Assembly: GCF_029224025.1 (NCBI RefSeq)
Contig: NZ_CP119392.1
Span: 643,001-707,000 of the forward strand
From: Rhodanobacter sp. AS-Z3
GTDB taxonomy: Bacteria; Pseudomonadota; Gammaproteobacteria; Xanthomonadales; Rhodanobacteraceae
Length of the DNA stretch: 64,000 bases
Direction: 5' to 3'
Shown here: piece after piece, positions 8,331-16,679 of the stretch
How the letters are laid out: the number at the start of each line of letters is the position of its first letter
How positions within the stretch are numbered: the first letter of the stretch is position 1
Notes under the pieces: generated by a model
The model's input: the letters and a program-made list of their open reading frames with translations, nothing else
What the model was told of the DNA's origin: nothing
Database searches by the model: none
Made by a program: the position numbers and the translations under genes

Positions 8331-10769
8331 ATGCGTCGATTGCTGCTTGCCGGCCTTGTCGCCTTCGCCGTGTTGCCTGCCGCTGCAGCAACCACCAGCA
8401 CGCCACTGGATCTGGAAACCATCATGGCCAATCCGGACTGGATCGGTCAGGCGGTGGAATCACCGTATTGGAGTGTGGACGGCCGACAGATCTATTACTC
8501 GATCAAGCGCGACGGCAGCCAGGTACGTGATCTGTATCGCGTCGATCCGGCCAGCGGTCAAAGCGTGAAGCTGGACCCGGCCGCGCATGCGCAGGCCGAC
8601 GGACCAGCGGTGTTCGATCGCAGCCACCAGCATGCGGCGTTCGTTCTGCATGGCGACGTGTTCATGGTTGATCTGGCCAGTGGCCGACGCAGCCAGATCA
8701 CCCGTACGCCGCAGGACGAATCCTCACCGCGCTTCTCCGCCGACGGCCGCGCCCTGCAGTTCCGCGATGGCAACGACTGGTACAGCCATGACCTGAGCAG
8801 CGGCGTGACTGCACTGGCGGCGGTATTGACCTTCGCCGACGACCCGCAAGCGAAGCAGCCCGATGCACTGGGCGCGCGCCAGCTGGAATTGTTCAAGACG
8901 CTGCGCGATATCAAGGATGACAAGCAGGCCCGCCGCGATCACGCCAAGGAACTTGCCGACGCTGATGCCGGCCGTGCGCCGACGCCGTTCTTCCTCGGCG
9001 ACAAGATCAAGCTGGTCGACAGCGAGTTGTCGCCGGATGGTCGCTGGATGCTGTTGATCACCGCGCCGAAGAGTTACCAGCCGGGGAAGGCGCCGCAGCT
9101 TACCCATTACGTCACCGACTCCGGTTATCCCGTGCAGCAGGAGGCACGTGTCTATGTCGGCCGCAATGATCCGGCGCCGCAGTCGCTGCTGCTGCTTGAT
9201 CTCGCAAAACATGTGTCCGTGGCGCTGTCCACCGACAGCCTGCCGGGCATCAAGGATGACCCGTTGAAGGAACTGCGCGCACGCGCCGTGGCTGCCCTGC
9301 AGAAGGCCGGCAAGGACGACCAGGCCAAGGCATTGAAGGCGCCGGACGTACGCGCTGTGCGCATTGCCGCCGGTGGCGAGGATGGCGGTGGCGGCGGCAT
9401 TGCCTGGAACGATGACGGCAGTCAGCTGGCGATCCAGTTGCGCGCCATCGACAACAAGGACCGCTGGATTGCCAGTGTCGACTTCAGCAAGCACGCGCTG
9501 GTGACCCAGCAGCGGCTCACCGACAACGCCTGGATCAACTGGAACTTCAACGATTTCGGCTGGCTGAAGGATGGCCGCACGCTGTGGTATCTGAGTGAAC
9601 AGAGCGGCTATTCGCAGCTTTACACCAAGCCGCTTGCCGGCAGTGCCAAGGCATTGACCAGCGGTTCGTTCGAAGTCAGCCATCCGCAATTGAGCGAAGA
9701 CGGCAAGGCGTTCTACGTGCGCACCAATCAGGTCGCGCCGTACAGCTACGACGTCTATCGCGTGGCTGCCAGCGGCGGCAAGCTGGAGCGTGTCACCAGC
9801 TATCAGGGCATGGACGACTTCGCGTTGTCGCCCGATGGCAGCCAGCTGGCCGTGCTGCATTCGTCGCCCTACGTGCTGGCGCAATTGGCGGTGCTGCCCG
9901 CCACCGGCGGCACGCCGCTCGAGTTGACCCACACCATGAAGCCGGCGTTCACCGCGCATGACTGGATCGCACCGAAGGTGGTTGAAGTGCCGTCGTCGCA
10001 CGGTGCCGGCACCATCTACGCGAAGTATTACGGTCCGGCCGACGAGAACACTGCACCGAAGCCTGCGGTGATCTTCGTGCACGGTGCGGGCTACCTGCAG
10101 AACGTCACGCTGTCGTGGTCGAACTACTTCCGCGAGCAGATGTTCCACAACCTGCTGGTGCAGCAAGGCTACGTGGTGCTCGACATGGACTACCGCGCCT
10201 CGGAAGGCTATGGCCGTGCATGGCGTACCGCGATCTACCGCCAGATGGGTCATCCGGAACTGGAAGACCTGCTGGACGGCAAGGCGTGGCTGGTGAAGAA
10301 CCATGGCGTCGATCCGCAGCGCGTCGGCATCTACGGCGGCAGCTACGGTGGCTTCATGACCGAGATGGCGCTGTTGCGCGCGCCGGGCGAATTTGCCGCC
10401 GGTGCGGCGTTGCGCCCGGTCAGCGACTGGACGCTGTACAACCACGAGTACACGGCGAACATCCTCAACGATCCACAGCTTGATCCGGAAGCATTCAAGG
10501 CCAGCTCGCCGATCGAATACGCCGACAATCTGCGCGACCCGCTGCTGATCCAGCACGGCCTGATCGACGACAACGTGCTGGCCGAAGATTCGATTCGCCT
10601 GTACCAGCGCTTCATCGAACTGCACAAGAAGAATTTCTGGATCTCGCTGTATCCCATGGAACGCCACGGCTTCGTGCATCCCGATTCCTGGCATGACGAA
10701 TACCGCCGCATCGATGAATTGTTCGAGACGTATGTGAAGCCGGTGAAGGGCGGCCCAGCCGTTCACTGA
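8331..10769 (+). CDS. S9 family peptidase (DPP IV/acylaminoacyl-peptidase type), exported
   Basis: An 812-aa protein. It has a signal peptide (MRRLLLAGLVAFAVLPAAAA), a long beta-propeller with TolB-like repeats, and a C-terminal hydrolase with YGGSYGGFMTE (S671), GLIDDNV (Asp) and ERHGFVHP (His). This is the DPP IV/S9C arrangement, which releases dipeptides or acylated residues from peptide N termini. ATG 8331 has GGGGGAA just upstream. It is transcribed away from the prolyl oligopeptidase gene across a 210-bp control region, so both may serve use of external peptides. Confidence 0.9.
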   Translation: MRRLLLAGLVAFAVLPAAAATTSTPLDLETIMANPDWIGQAVESPYWSVDGRQIYYSIKRDGSQVRDLYRVDPASGQSVKLDPAAHAQADGPAVFDRSHQHAAFVLHGDVFMVDLASGRRSQITRTPQDESSPRFSADGRALQFRDGNDWYSHDLSSGVTALAAVLTFADDPQAKQPDALGARQLELFKTLRDIKDDKQARRDHAKELADADAGRAPTPFFLGDKIKLVDSELSPDGRWMLLITAPKSYQPGKAPQLTHYVTDSGYPVQQEARVYVGRNDPAPQSLLLLDLAKHVSVALSTDSLPGIKDDPLKELRARAVAALQKAGKDDQAKALKAPDVRAVRIAAGGEDGGGGGIAWNDDGSQLAIQLRAIDNKDRWIASVDFSKHALVTQQRLTDNAWINWNFNDFGWLKDGRTLWYLSEQSGYSQLYTKPLAGSAKALTSGSFEVSHPQLSEDGKAFYVRTNQVAPYSYDVYRVAASGGKLERVTSYQGMDDFALSPDGSQLAVLHSSPYVLAQLAVLPATGGTPLELTHTMKPAFTAHDWIAPKVVEVPSSHGAGTIYAKYYGPADENTAPKPAVIFVHGAGYLQNVTLSWSNYFREQMFHNLLVQQGYVVLDMDYRASEGYGRAWRTAIYRQMGHPELEDLLDGKAWLVKNHGVDPQRVGIYGGSYGGFMTEMALLRAPGEFAAGAALRPVSDWTLYNHEYTANILNDPQLDPEAFKASSPIEYADNLRDPLLIQHGLIDDNVLAEDSIRLYQRFIELHKKNFWISLYPMERHGFVHPDSWHDEYRRIDELFETYVKPVKGGPAVH

Positions 10770-10789
10770 CCATGGTGTGACGAATCACG

Positions 10790-10817
10790 GGCCGCCGGCA
10801 TTCCGATGCCGGCGGCC
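10790..10817 (+). terminator. Hairpin terminator after the S9 peptidase gene
   Basis: A perfect 12-bp stem (10790-10801 with 10806-10817) with a TCCG loop, followed by TTGTTG. It starts 20 bp past the peptidase stop codon. The T tract is short, so termination efficiency is uncertain. Confidence 0.7.
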
Positions 10818-10879
10818 TTGTTGCATGATCGCTGCGAGTCAAGTTGCATCTTGTTGTCGAATCGAATCGGGGGAACGGA

Positions 10880-11689
10880 ATGAAGAAGCTGCGCTACGCC
10901 GCGCTTGCGGCAGCCTTGGTGGTGGCATGCACCGGTTGCACCGTGGTCTCGCCGGATGCCGGCCAGCAGGCCGTACTGATCGACAAGCCGATCCTGTTCG
11001 GACATGGCGGGGTGCGCGACCAGGCGGTGACCACCGGGCTGACCTATACGTGGTTCTCCACGCAGCGCATCTACGTCAACATGTTTCCGCAGCAGTACGA
11101 CGGCAACTTCAGCGACCTGATGTCGAGCGACGGCGTGCCGCTGGACTTCCACGCGATCATCCGCCTGCAGGTGACCGACCCTGTCGCACTGGTGAAGAAC
11201 TTCGGCCAGGACTGGTACAAGAACAACGTCGAGCAGGAGTTTTTCAACCGGGTGCGCTCGGCGGTGAAGAAGCACGGCATGAACGAGACGGCGATCCAGA
11301 CCACCGCGATCGACGAGATCGACAGCGAAGTCAGTCGCACGATGAGCGCGTATCTCAGCGACAACAAGCTGCCGATCCGGCTGATCAAGATCACTGTGGG
11401 CAAGGCCAATCCGCCGGACGCGGTGCGCAACCAGCGCGTGGAAACGGCGCAGCAGGAACAGCGCGTGCTGACCGAGCAGAAGCGCAACCTCGCTGAACAG
11501 TCGCGCAAGGCGGCTGAGCAGAGTCGCGCCGAAGCGGACAATGCCTATCGCCTGGCGATGAACCTCAGCCCGGGCCAGTTCGTCGAGATGGAACGCATCA
11601 AGATGCAGACCGAGGTGTGCGCGGCGAAGGATGCCAAGTGCACCTTCATCATCGGCGGTCAGGTCGATCCAGTGGTGAATGTAAAGTAG
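10880..11689 (+). CDS. SPFH/band 7 domain lipoprotein
   Basis: A 269-aa protein. The N terminus is a lipoprotein signal with lipobox VVAC (C17; a second cysteine at C20 is a poorer match). Residues about 28-190 resemble the SPFH/prohibitin domain (AVLIDKPILFGHGGVRD; MFPQQYDGNFSDLMSSDGVP; LDFHAIIRLQVTDP). An Ala/Glu/Arg-rich helical region (about 190-240) follows, as in band 7 proteins. SPFH proteins organise membrane microdomains, usually through a transmembrane anchor rather than a lipid. ATG 10880 follows GGGGGAACGGA. Confidence 0.75.
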   Translation: MKKLRYAALAAALVVACTGCTVVSPDAGQQAVLIDKPILFGHGGVRDQAVTTGLTYTWFSTQRIYVNMFPQQYDGNFSDLMSSDGVPLDFHAIIRLQVTDPVALVKNFGQDWYKNNVEQEFFNRVRSAVKKHGMNETAIQTTAIDEIDSEVSRTMSAYLSDNKLPIRLIKITVGKANPPDAVRNQRVETAQQEQRVLTEQKRNLAEQSRKAAEQSRAEADNAYRLAMNLSPGQFVEMERIKMQTEVCAAKDAKCTFIIGGQVDPVVNVK

Positions 11690-11698
11690 GCGAAAATC

Positions 11699-11724
11699 GA
11701 GGGCGGCGGCATGCCGCTGCCCTC
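11699..11724 (+). terminator. Imperfect GC-rich hairpin between the SPFH and HAD genes
   Basis: 12-bp arms with one mismatch and an AT centre lie 10 bp after the SPFH stop codon. No T tract follows on the + strand. It may attenuate read-through or protect the mRNA 3' end. Confidence 0.35.
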
Positions 11725-11752
11725 ACGCAAAAACCAAAGGAATGGTTGGTTG

Positions 11753-12346
11753 ATGAATCTTGCCCTGTTCGATTTCGATGGAACCATAACCACCCGCGAA
11801 ATGTTTTCCGACTTCATGCATTTCGCGGTGACACCGCGACGGCTGGCAAGTGGAAGGTTGCTGCTGGCGCCGGTGGTGATGGGCTACAAGCTGGGCCTGG
11901 TCTCCAGCAATGTGATCCGTTCGCGGGCGGCGCGTTTCGGCTTCCGCGGCGTGCCGCTGGCGCGGCTGGATCATGCCGGCGAGCGCTTTGCGCGCGAGGT
12001 CTTGCCCGGCGTGTTGCGAACGCAGGCGATGGAACGGATTGCCTGGCACAAGGCGCAAGGCGATCAGGTCGTGGTGGTTTCCGGTGGGCTCGATGTGTAT
12101 CTGCGGCACTGGTGCCGCCAGCAGGAACTCGGTTTGATCTGTTCCGAACTGGACGTGGTCGACGGCCATCTCAGTGGCCGCTATCGCGGACTCCAGTGCG
12201 TGGGCGCGGAGAAGCCGCGTCGGGTATTGGAGCGGTATAACCCGGCTGACTTCGGCTGCGTGTATGCCTATGGCGATACCAGCGAGGATCTTGACCTGCT
12301 GGGTATAGCCGACCGAAAGTACTTCAACTGGCAGGAACTGGCCTGA
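11753..12346 (+). CDS. HAD-IB family phosphatase (SerB-like)
   Basis: A 197-aa cytoplasmic protein. The first HAD motif is FDFDGT (D7 and D9), motif II is VVVSGG, and motif III is YGDTSEDLDLL. The helical cap between residues 15 and 90 and the length match the HAD-IB hydrolases related to phosphoserine phosphatase. The substrate cannot be told from sequence; known members act on phosphoserine or lipid phosphates. ATG 11753 follows an AAAGG about 13 bases upstream. Confidence 0.85.
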   Translation: MNLALFDFDGTITTREMFSDFMHFAVTPRRLASGRLLLAPVVMGYKLGLVSSNVIRSRAARFGFRGVPLARLDHAGERFAREVLPGVLRTQAMERIAWHKAQGDQVVVVSGGLDVYLRHWCRQQELGLICSELDVVDGHLSGRYRGLQCVGAEKPRRVLERYNPADFGCVYAYGDTSEDLDLLGIADRKYFNWQELA

Positions 12347-12387
12347 GTGCACCGCACTCGCTTGACCACGAGCTTCCCGGAGGAGCC

Positions 12388-12723
12388 ATGCGCAAACTGT
12401 TGATGATGGTGGCGGTGCTGGCCTGCGTGTTGCTGGTTGCCTGCGCCAAGCCGCTGCCGCCCGACAAGTCCGCTTATGCCGGTTACTGGCGCGCGCATGA
12501 CATGACGTTGTTGATCACCGTGGGTGGCAACGTGGAATACACGCGCCGCGAAGACGGCAAACGCACCTCGATCAATGCGCCGTTGCAGAAGTTCGAGGGT
12601 GACAACTTCGTGGTGGGTGTCGGCCCGATGAAAACCATCTTCACGGTATCCACGCCGCCGTATCAGGATCAGGGCGCGTGGCATATGACGGTTGATGGCG
12701 TGAATCTGACTCGCGACCAGTGA
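12388..12723 (+). CDS. Small hypothetical lipoprotein
   Basis: A 111-aa protein with a type II signal peptide and lipobox LVAC (C19). The mature part starts AKPLPPDKSAYAGYW and is predicted to be mostly beta strand. The start has a strong GGAGGAG site 5 bases upstream. The family is not recognised; the size and YAGYW-x(n)-DMTLLITVGGNVEY pattern recall small lipocalin-like envelope lipoproteins. Confidence 0.7.
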   Translation: MRKLLMMVAVLACVLLVACAKPLPPDKSAYAGYWRAHDMTLLITVGGNVEYTRREDGKRTSINAPLQKFEGDNFVVGVGPMKTIFTVSTPPYQDQGAWHMTVDGVNLTRDQ

Positions 12724-12735
12724 ACTGCTGGCAAG

Positions 12736-12765
12736 GCACAACGCGCTGCATGCAGCGCGTTGTGC
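12736..12765. terminator. Perfect 30-bp palindrome between convergent genes
   Basis: Both 15-base arms match exactly (12736-12750 with 12751-12765), giving a long hairpin in either transcript. It lies 12 bp after the lipoprotein stop and 27 bp after the stop of the convergent gene. No strong T tract, so bidirectional termination is an inference. Confidence 0.55.
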
Positions 12766-12792
12766 TGATTGCTCAGCGAGCGAAGCGCTGAC

Positions 12793-13428
12793 TCAGTGCA
12801 GCGAGGCCAGCTTCACGTTCTTCGCTTTCAACGCCTGCGCCACGTCATACATGGCCTGGTTGAGGATCTTGTGCGTGTTTTCGTCGGCACCATGGCCAAA
12901 CTTCGCGTCGATGTCCTGCATCACCTGCACATGGATGTCATGCGACAAGGCCTTGTCGAACAGATAGCCCGACCACCACGTGCCATCGGCGGTGGTGCCG
13001 GCGGTGACCAACGTGCTGGCCAGCTTCGCACCCTTCAGGTCCGCCGGTGCCGCCGGTAGTTTCACGCCAGCCTCGGTGGCGCGCTTGAGGCCGTCATTGA
13101 CGGCAAAGGTCATGCCGGCAATGAAATTGTCGGTGGCGGTCTTGCCGTACTGCTTGGTCAGCTTGGCGACTTCGGCGTTGACGGTGTCCTGACCCAGCAT
13201 GGATACCAGCGCGGTGGCGAAATTGAAGTTGCTCGCGCCACCACCGGCCTCGACCAGCGCGGCAGTGACGTCCAGCGCGGGTGCGCCGTTGTAGGTAACG
13301 CCGCCGAACCAGTTCATCGCCGACGCATTCATGGTGTGTGCCGGTGTCGTCTGGGCGGGCTGCGCCTGCACGGCGGTCAGGCCGCCAAAGGTGAGCGCGA
13401 GGGCGAGGGCGAAGACAGTCTTGTTCAT
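12793..13428 (-). CDS. Exported hypothetical protein
   Basis: A 211-aa protein with a clear signal peptide (MNKTVFALALALTFGGLTAV, cleavage near QAQ). The mature part is predicted to be mostly helical (MNWFGGVTYNGAPALDVTAA; DTVNAEVAKLTKQYG; HIHVQVMQ-type segments near the end). ATG 13428 follows GGAGTG. The family is not recognised and the neighbours (a convergent lipoprotein gene and the divergent folE) give no functional hint. Probably periplasmic. Confidence 0.65.
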   Translation of the reverse strand: MNKTVFALALALTFGGLTAVQAQPAQTTPAHTMNASAMNWFGGVTYNGAPALDVTAALVEAGGGASNFNFATALVSMLGQDTVNAEVAKLTKQYGKTATDNFIAGMTFAVNDGLKRATEAGVKLPAAPADLKGAKLASTLVTAGTTADGTWWSGYLFDKALSHDIHVQVMQDIDAKFGHGADENTHKILNQAMYDVAQALKAKNVKLASLH

Positions 13429-13604
13429 GGTGATCACTCCTTCGAAAGGGCAGCGTCAGCGAGCGAATGCGCGCTGTAGACGTACCTGTGCGCATGGGAT
13501 GCAACAGCTCGGCAAGAGGTTCCGGCCGATTGATCCCAACGTGCGGGAACCTCGGACACAGGGCGCACATCCGATGGTTGATCTCCACCGACCAGGGCTT
13601 TCCC

Positions 13605-14249
13605 ATGCTCGATTCCGACCCGTCAGTTGACCAGCTCGCCGGCGCCCTGCCACCGGCGGGTGAAATACCTCATCCCAGCCGGGCCGAGGCCGAGGCAGCG
13701 GTGCGTACGCTGATCCGCTGGGCTGGCGACAACCCGGCCCGCGAAGGCTTGTTGGCTACGCCGGCCCGCGTGGTGCGGGCGTATGAGGAATGGTTTGCCG
13801 GCTACCGACAGGACGCCGCCGGCCTGCTCAGTCGCACGTTTGGCGAAGTCGCGGGTTACGACGAGGCAGTGATTTTGCGCGATATTCCGCTGCAGTCCAC
13901 CTGCGAACACCACATGGCGGCGATCAACGGCGTGGTGCATATCGCCTATTTGCCGAATGAACGTGTGGTCGGCATCTCCAAGCTGGCGCGGCTGGTCGAG
14001 GCGTTGGGTCGGCGCCTGCAGATCCAGGAACGACTGACCGCCGAAATTGCCGATACGCTGACCGAAGTGCTGCATCCGCGTGGGGTGGCGGTAGTGGTCG
14101 AGGCCAGCCACGCCTGCCTGTCTTCGCGCGGAGTACGCTTGCATGGCGTGTCGATGCAAACCCGGCGCCTGCTCGGTGAATTCGCGCCGGGGACGCCGCG
14201 GCAGGAAATTTTGTCGGCGCTGCTGGGCCGACCCGGGAACCTTGGCTGA
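13605..14249 (+). CDS. folE: GTP cyclohydrolase I
   Basis: A 214-aa enzyme that converts GTP to dihydroneopterin triphosphate, the first step of tetrahydrofolate and tetrahydropterin synthesis. Zinc ligands are visible: C100 and H103 in STCEHHMA and C171 in SHACLSSRGV. Other family blocks include PAREGLLATPARVVRAYEE and VGISKLARLVE. ATG 13605 gives the usual family length; the longer frame upstream adds unrelated sequence. It lies 110 bp upstream of the ECF sigma factor gene, with no evident operon link. Confidence 0.93.
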   Translation: MLDSDPSVDQLAGALPPAGEIPHPSRAEAEAAVRTLIRWAGDNPAREGLLATPARVVRAYEEWFAGYRQDAAGLLSRTFGEVAGYDEAVILRDIPLQSTCEHHMAAINGVVHIAYLPNERVVGISKLARLVEALGRRLQIQERLTAEIADTLTEVLHPRGVAVVVEASHACLSSRGVRLHGVSMQTRRLLGEFAPGTPRQEILSALLGRPGNLG

Positions 14250-14359
14250 GTTCGCTGCATCCCATCGGCGAATTGCTCCGTCGTGCTGCTGGTCTTTCAG
14301 CGTGGCGAAGCAAGCTTCGAAACCACCTCGGCTCAAACAGGCGCACAAGGAGAAGCACG

Positions 14360-15064
14360 ATGTCAGCCCATGCCCATGTTGCAACCGTCGACTACGCCGC
14401 GCTGGATGACAACGCACTGGTGGCGCTGGTCCGCAGCGGTCAGCGCGAAGCGTTTCGCCACATCATGCAGCGCTGCAACCAGCGCTTGTTCCGGGTGGCG
14501 CGTGCGGTGCTTGGCGAAGATGCGGAAGCCGAAGACGTCTTGCAGGAATCCTATATGCGCGCCTACAACAAGCTGGACTCGTTCCGTGGTGATTCGTCCC
14601 TGGCGACCTGGCTGACCACCATCGTGCTGAACGAGGCGCGCGGCCGGCTGCGAAAGCGGCACACCATGGTCGATCTGGAACAGGTGGATGCGGCGCCCGA
14701 CGACAGCCATCAGGTGATCCGCTTCCCGTCGAAATTCGGCAGCGAAGATCCGCTGGTATCGGCCGCCCGCTCACAGATCCGCGGCCTGCTCGAACACGCC
14801 ATCGACGAACTGCCGCCGGCGTTCCGCACGGTCTACATGATGCGCGACGTGGAAGAGTGTTCGGTCGAGGAAACCGCCACCATGCTGGCGATCAAGCCGG
14901 AGACGGTGAAGACCCGGCTGCATCGCGCCCGCCGGCTGTTGCGTGCATCACTGCACGGTCAGTTGGCCAACACCATGAGCGAAGCGTTCCCGTTCATGGG
15001 TCAGCGCTGCGCCCGGGTCACTGCTGCCGTGATGGCGCGGCTCGAAGACGCGCAGCCGACCTGA
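14360..15064 (+). CDS. ECF-type RNA polymerase sigma factor
   Basis: A 234-aa sigma-70 family protein. Region 2 includes DAEAEDVLQESYMRAYNKLDSF and SSLATWLTTIVLNEARGRLRK. Region 4 includes LPPAFRTVYMMRDVEECSVE and KPETVKTRLHRARRLLR. This is the two-domain extracytoplasmic-function layout. A C-terminal tail of about 40 residues follows. No anti-sigma gene is next to it: the downstream gene is convergent. ATG 14360 follows AAGGAG at good spacing. Confidence 0.9.
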   Translation: MSAHAHVATVDYAALDDNALVALVRSGQREAFRHIMQRCNQRLFRVARAVLGEDAEAEDVLQESYMRAYNKLDSFRGDSSLATWLTTIVLNEARGRLRKRHTMVDLEQVDAAPDDSHQVIRFPSKFGSEDPLVSAARSQIRGLLEHAIDELPPAFRTVYMMRDVEECSVEETATMLAIKPETVKTRLHRARRLLRASLHGQLANTMSEAFPFMGQRCARVTAAVMARLEDAQPT

Positions 15065-15072
15065 CACTGGCA

Positions 15073-15133
15073 GTAGGGCGGGCACAGCCCGCCGCTGTTG
15101 TCGCAACGCCTCGGCGGGCTGTGCCCGCCCTAC
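15073..15133. repeat. REP-like inverted repeat, GTAGGGCGGGCA family, copy 1
   Basis: 22-bp arms (15073-15094 and 15112-15133) are perfect inverted copies around a 17-bp spacer, and each arm is itself nearly palindromic. It sits between the sigma-factor stop codon and the end of the convergent DUF998 gene. A sister copy is at 17357-17420. Confidence 0.85.
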
Positions 15134-15745
15134 GCCGCACGATGACGACGAAGCCACAAGGTCGCGAGCAGCAGCCACTCGAGGATCAGCGCGATCACCA
15201 CGCGTTGTTCCAGCCCACGCGGCATGCCATGCCACAGCACGTCGACCCATAGCGCCACGAAGCTGGTCAGTGCTAAGGCGAAGGCCAATGGAAAGCGTGC
15301 TCGCCAACGCGGGTCGGTGCGCAGCCACCACGACTGCAGCAGCATCGCCACGGTGACGCATAGAAAGGCGGCTTGCGCCGCCAGCCCGTGCACGAAGCCT
15401 TCCAGGGTCGGTGTGTGTTCGGCCAAATTGCTGTGCGCTACCGCTGTCACGCACAAGCTGATGCCGGCGCAAACGAACAACAGGCACGGCGCCGCACTGC
15501 GATGGTGTGCATCGAGCGCGGTAATAACCCGCACCCAGCGCAATCAGGGCGATGGCAAGTACGAAGTACGCCGCCTGCAGTACATGGCCGTACGCATCCA
15601 GCAGATAGAAACTCAGCGGCGCGTCGATCCAGTTCAGATCACTGCGCAGCAGCTGCACGACGACTGCGACGGTGATGAACAGCAGCACGCCGGTCAGTGC
15701 AATCCGTCCCAGCATGACGGTGATTGGGGCGCGGGAGTCGTTCAT
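15130..15745 (-). pseudogene. DUF998 family membrane protein gene with a frameshift
   Basis: Two frames together make one DUF998-like protein of about 205 aa. The first (from ATG 15745) reads MNDSRAPITVMLGRIALTGV and continues through LSFYLLDAYGHVLQAAYFVL to GAGYYRA. The rest continues in another frame (LDAHHRSAAPCLLFVCAG, later WLRTDPRWRARFPLAFALA) to a stop at 15130. A single missing base near 15513-15520 explains the break. About six membrane segments are predicted. It starts 4 bp after the thioredoxin-fusion gene, so they form an operon. It may be a real pseudogene or a sequencing error. Confidence 0.7.
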
Positions 15746-15749
15746 TGGC

Positions 15750-16589
15750 TCAGCGCGGTGCGGAGGTGGGCAGGGCAGTCGATGGCGCCTCTACATCGAT
15801 CCGCTGCAGGTGCTCGGCCAGCGTCGCGCGCGACAACTCGCCCATGTGTGTATCGCGCAGTCGCCCCTCGGCATCGATGAACAACGTAGTGGGATAGCCG
15901 CGCACGTTGTAGTAATTCGATAACTGCAGGTTGGCGTCGATCAGCACGTGCTCCAACGCGAGTTGCTGCACCTTCATGAATTGCTGCACCGCTGCCCCCG
16001 ATTCGCCCTGGTCAGCGAACACGAAGCGCACCTGCGGCAGCCTGCGCTGCGCTTCGGCCAGCACCGGCATCTCGCGCCGGCACGGTCCGCACCAGGTGGC
16101 CCATAGATTGATCACGGTGGGCTGGCCGCGCAGCGTGGCGACGGGGATGTCGTGTCCTTCAAGATCATTCACCACCAGCGCCGGCAACGGCAGTTGTGCC
16201 TGCGCGGTCAGTTTGATTGCCAGCAGGCCGGCGAACGCTGCCGCCGCGATGCCAACCGTGACACCAGCAGCCAGCGGCCGTCGCAGCGTTGGCCGACGCC
16301 AGCCAATCAGCAGTGCGAGCACGATAACCCCGAGCGCGCCGGCGAGCGGATCGAAACCGTGGTCGCGCACATTCAAAATGCTCAAGGGTTGCTGCACATA
16401 CTGCGGCCACCAGCCGGCTACGAAGGCTGCACGCGACGCCAGCAGGCCGAGGACGAGAATCAGGAACAGCGGATTGCTCACGTCGGGATAGCCGCGACGA
16501 TGCAGGAAGCCGGCGGTGGCGAGCCCGGCGATCACGCCGAACAACAACGCCAGCAGGCCGGAGGAAAGCGCGAGTGGTCCGAGATTCAC
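15750..16589 (-). CDS. TlpA-like thiol-disulfide oxidoreductase fused to an Lgt-like membrane domain
   Basis: A 279-aa protein. Residues 1-125 contain about four membrane segments with the pattern SNPLFLILVLGLLASRAAFV, PLSILNVRDHGFDPLAGALG and VIVLALLIGWRR, which resembles part of prolipoprotein diacylglyceryl transferase (Lgt). Residues about 132-265 form a TlpA/thioredoxin domain with NLWATWCGPCRREMP (C167, C170) and the cis-proline segment RGYPTTLFID. Family knowledge points to periplasmic thiol reduction. The Lgt-like part is shorter than a full enzyme. Its stop is 4 bp upstream of the DUF998 start. Confidence 0.78.
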   Translation of the reverse strand: MNLGPLALSSGLLALLFGVIAGLATAGFLHRRGYPDVSNPLFLILVLGLLASRAAFVAGWWPQYVQQPLSILNVRDHGFDPLAGALGVIVLALLIGWRRPTLRRPLAAGVTVGIAAAAFAGLLAIKLTAQAQLPLPALVVNDLEGHDIPVATLRGQPTVINLWATWCGPCRREMPVLAEAQRRLPQVRFVFADQGESGAAVQQFMKVQQLALEHVLIDANLQLSNYYNVRGYPTTLFIDAEGRLRDTHMGELSRATLAEHLQRIDVEAPSTALPTSAPR

Positions 16590-16679
16590 GTGATCAAGTC
16601 CTTGTCGGAAGGGCGCGTGTGGATCACGGCGTCCGCGTACAAGAACTACCTTAACCGGTGTCGCCGGAAAGGTGCGCGC

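Noticed and set aside
8724..10766. A 680-residue open frame antisense to the S9 peptidase gene
   Set aside because: It mirrors a well-supported gene in GC-rich DNA, has no family motif and is rich in His, Gln and Arg, as expected for a shadow frame.
14948..15540. The tail of the DUF998 first frame as part of a 265-residue protein
   Set aside because: After the frameshift the sequence turns arginine- and alanine-rich with no membrane segments, while the other frame continues the DUF998 pattern.
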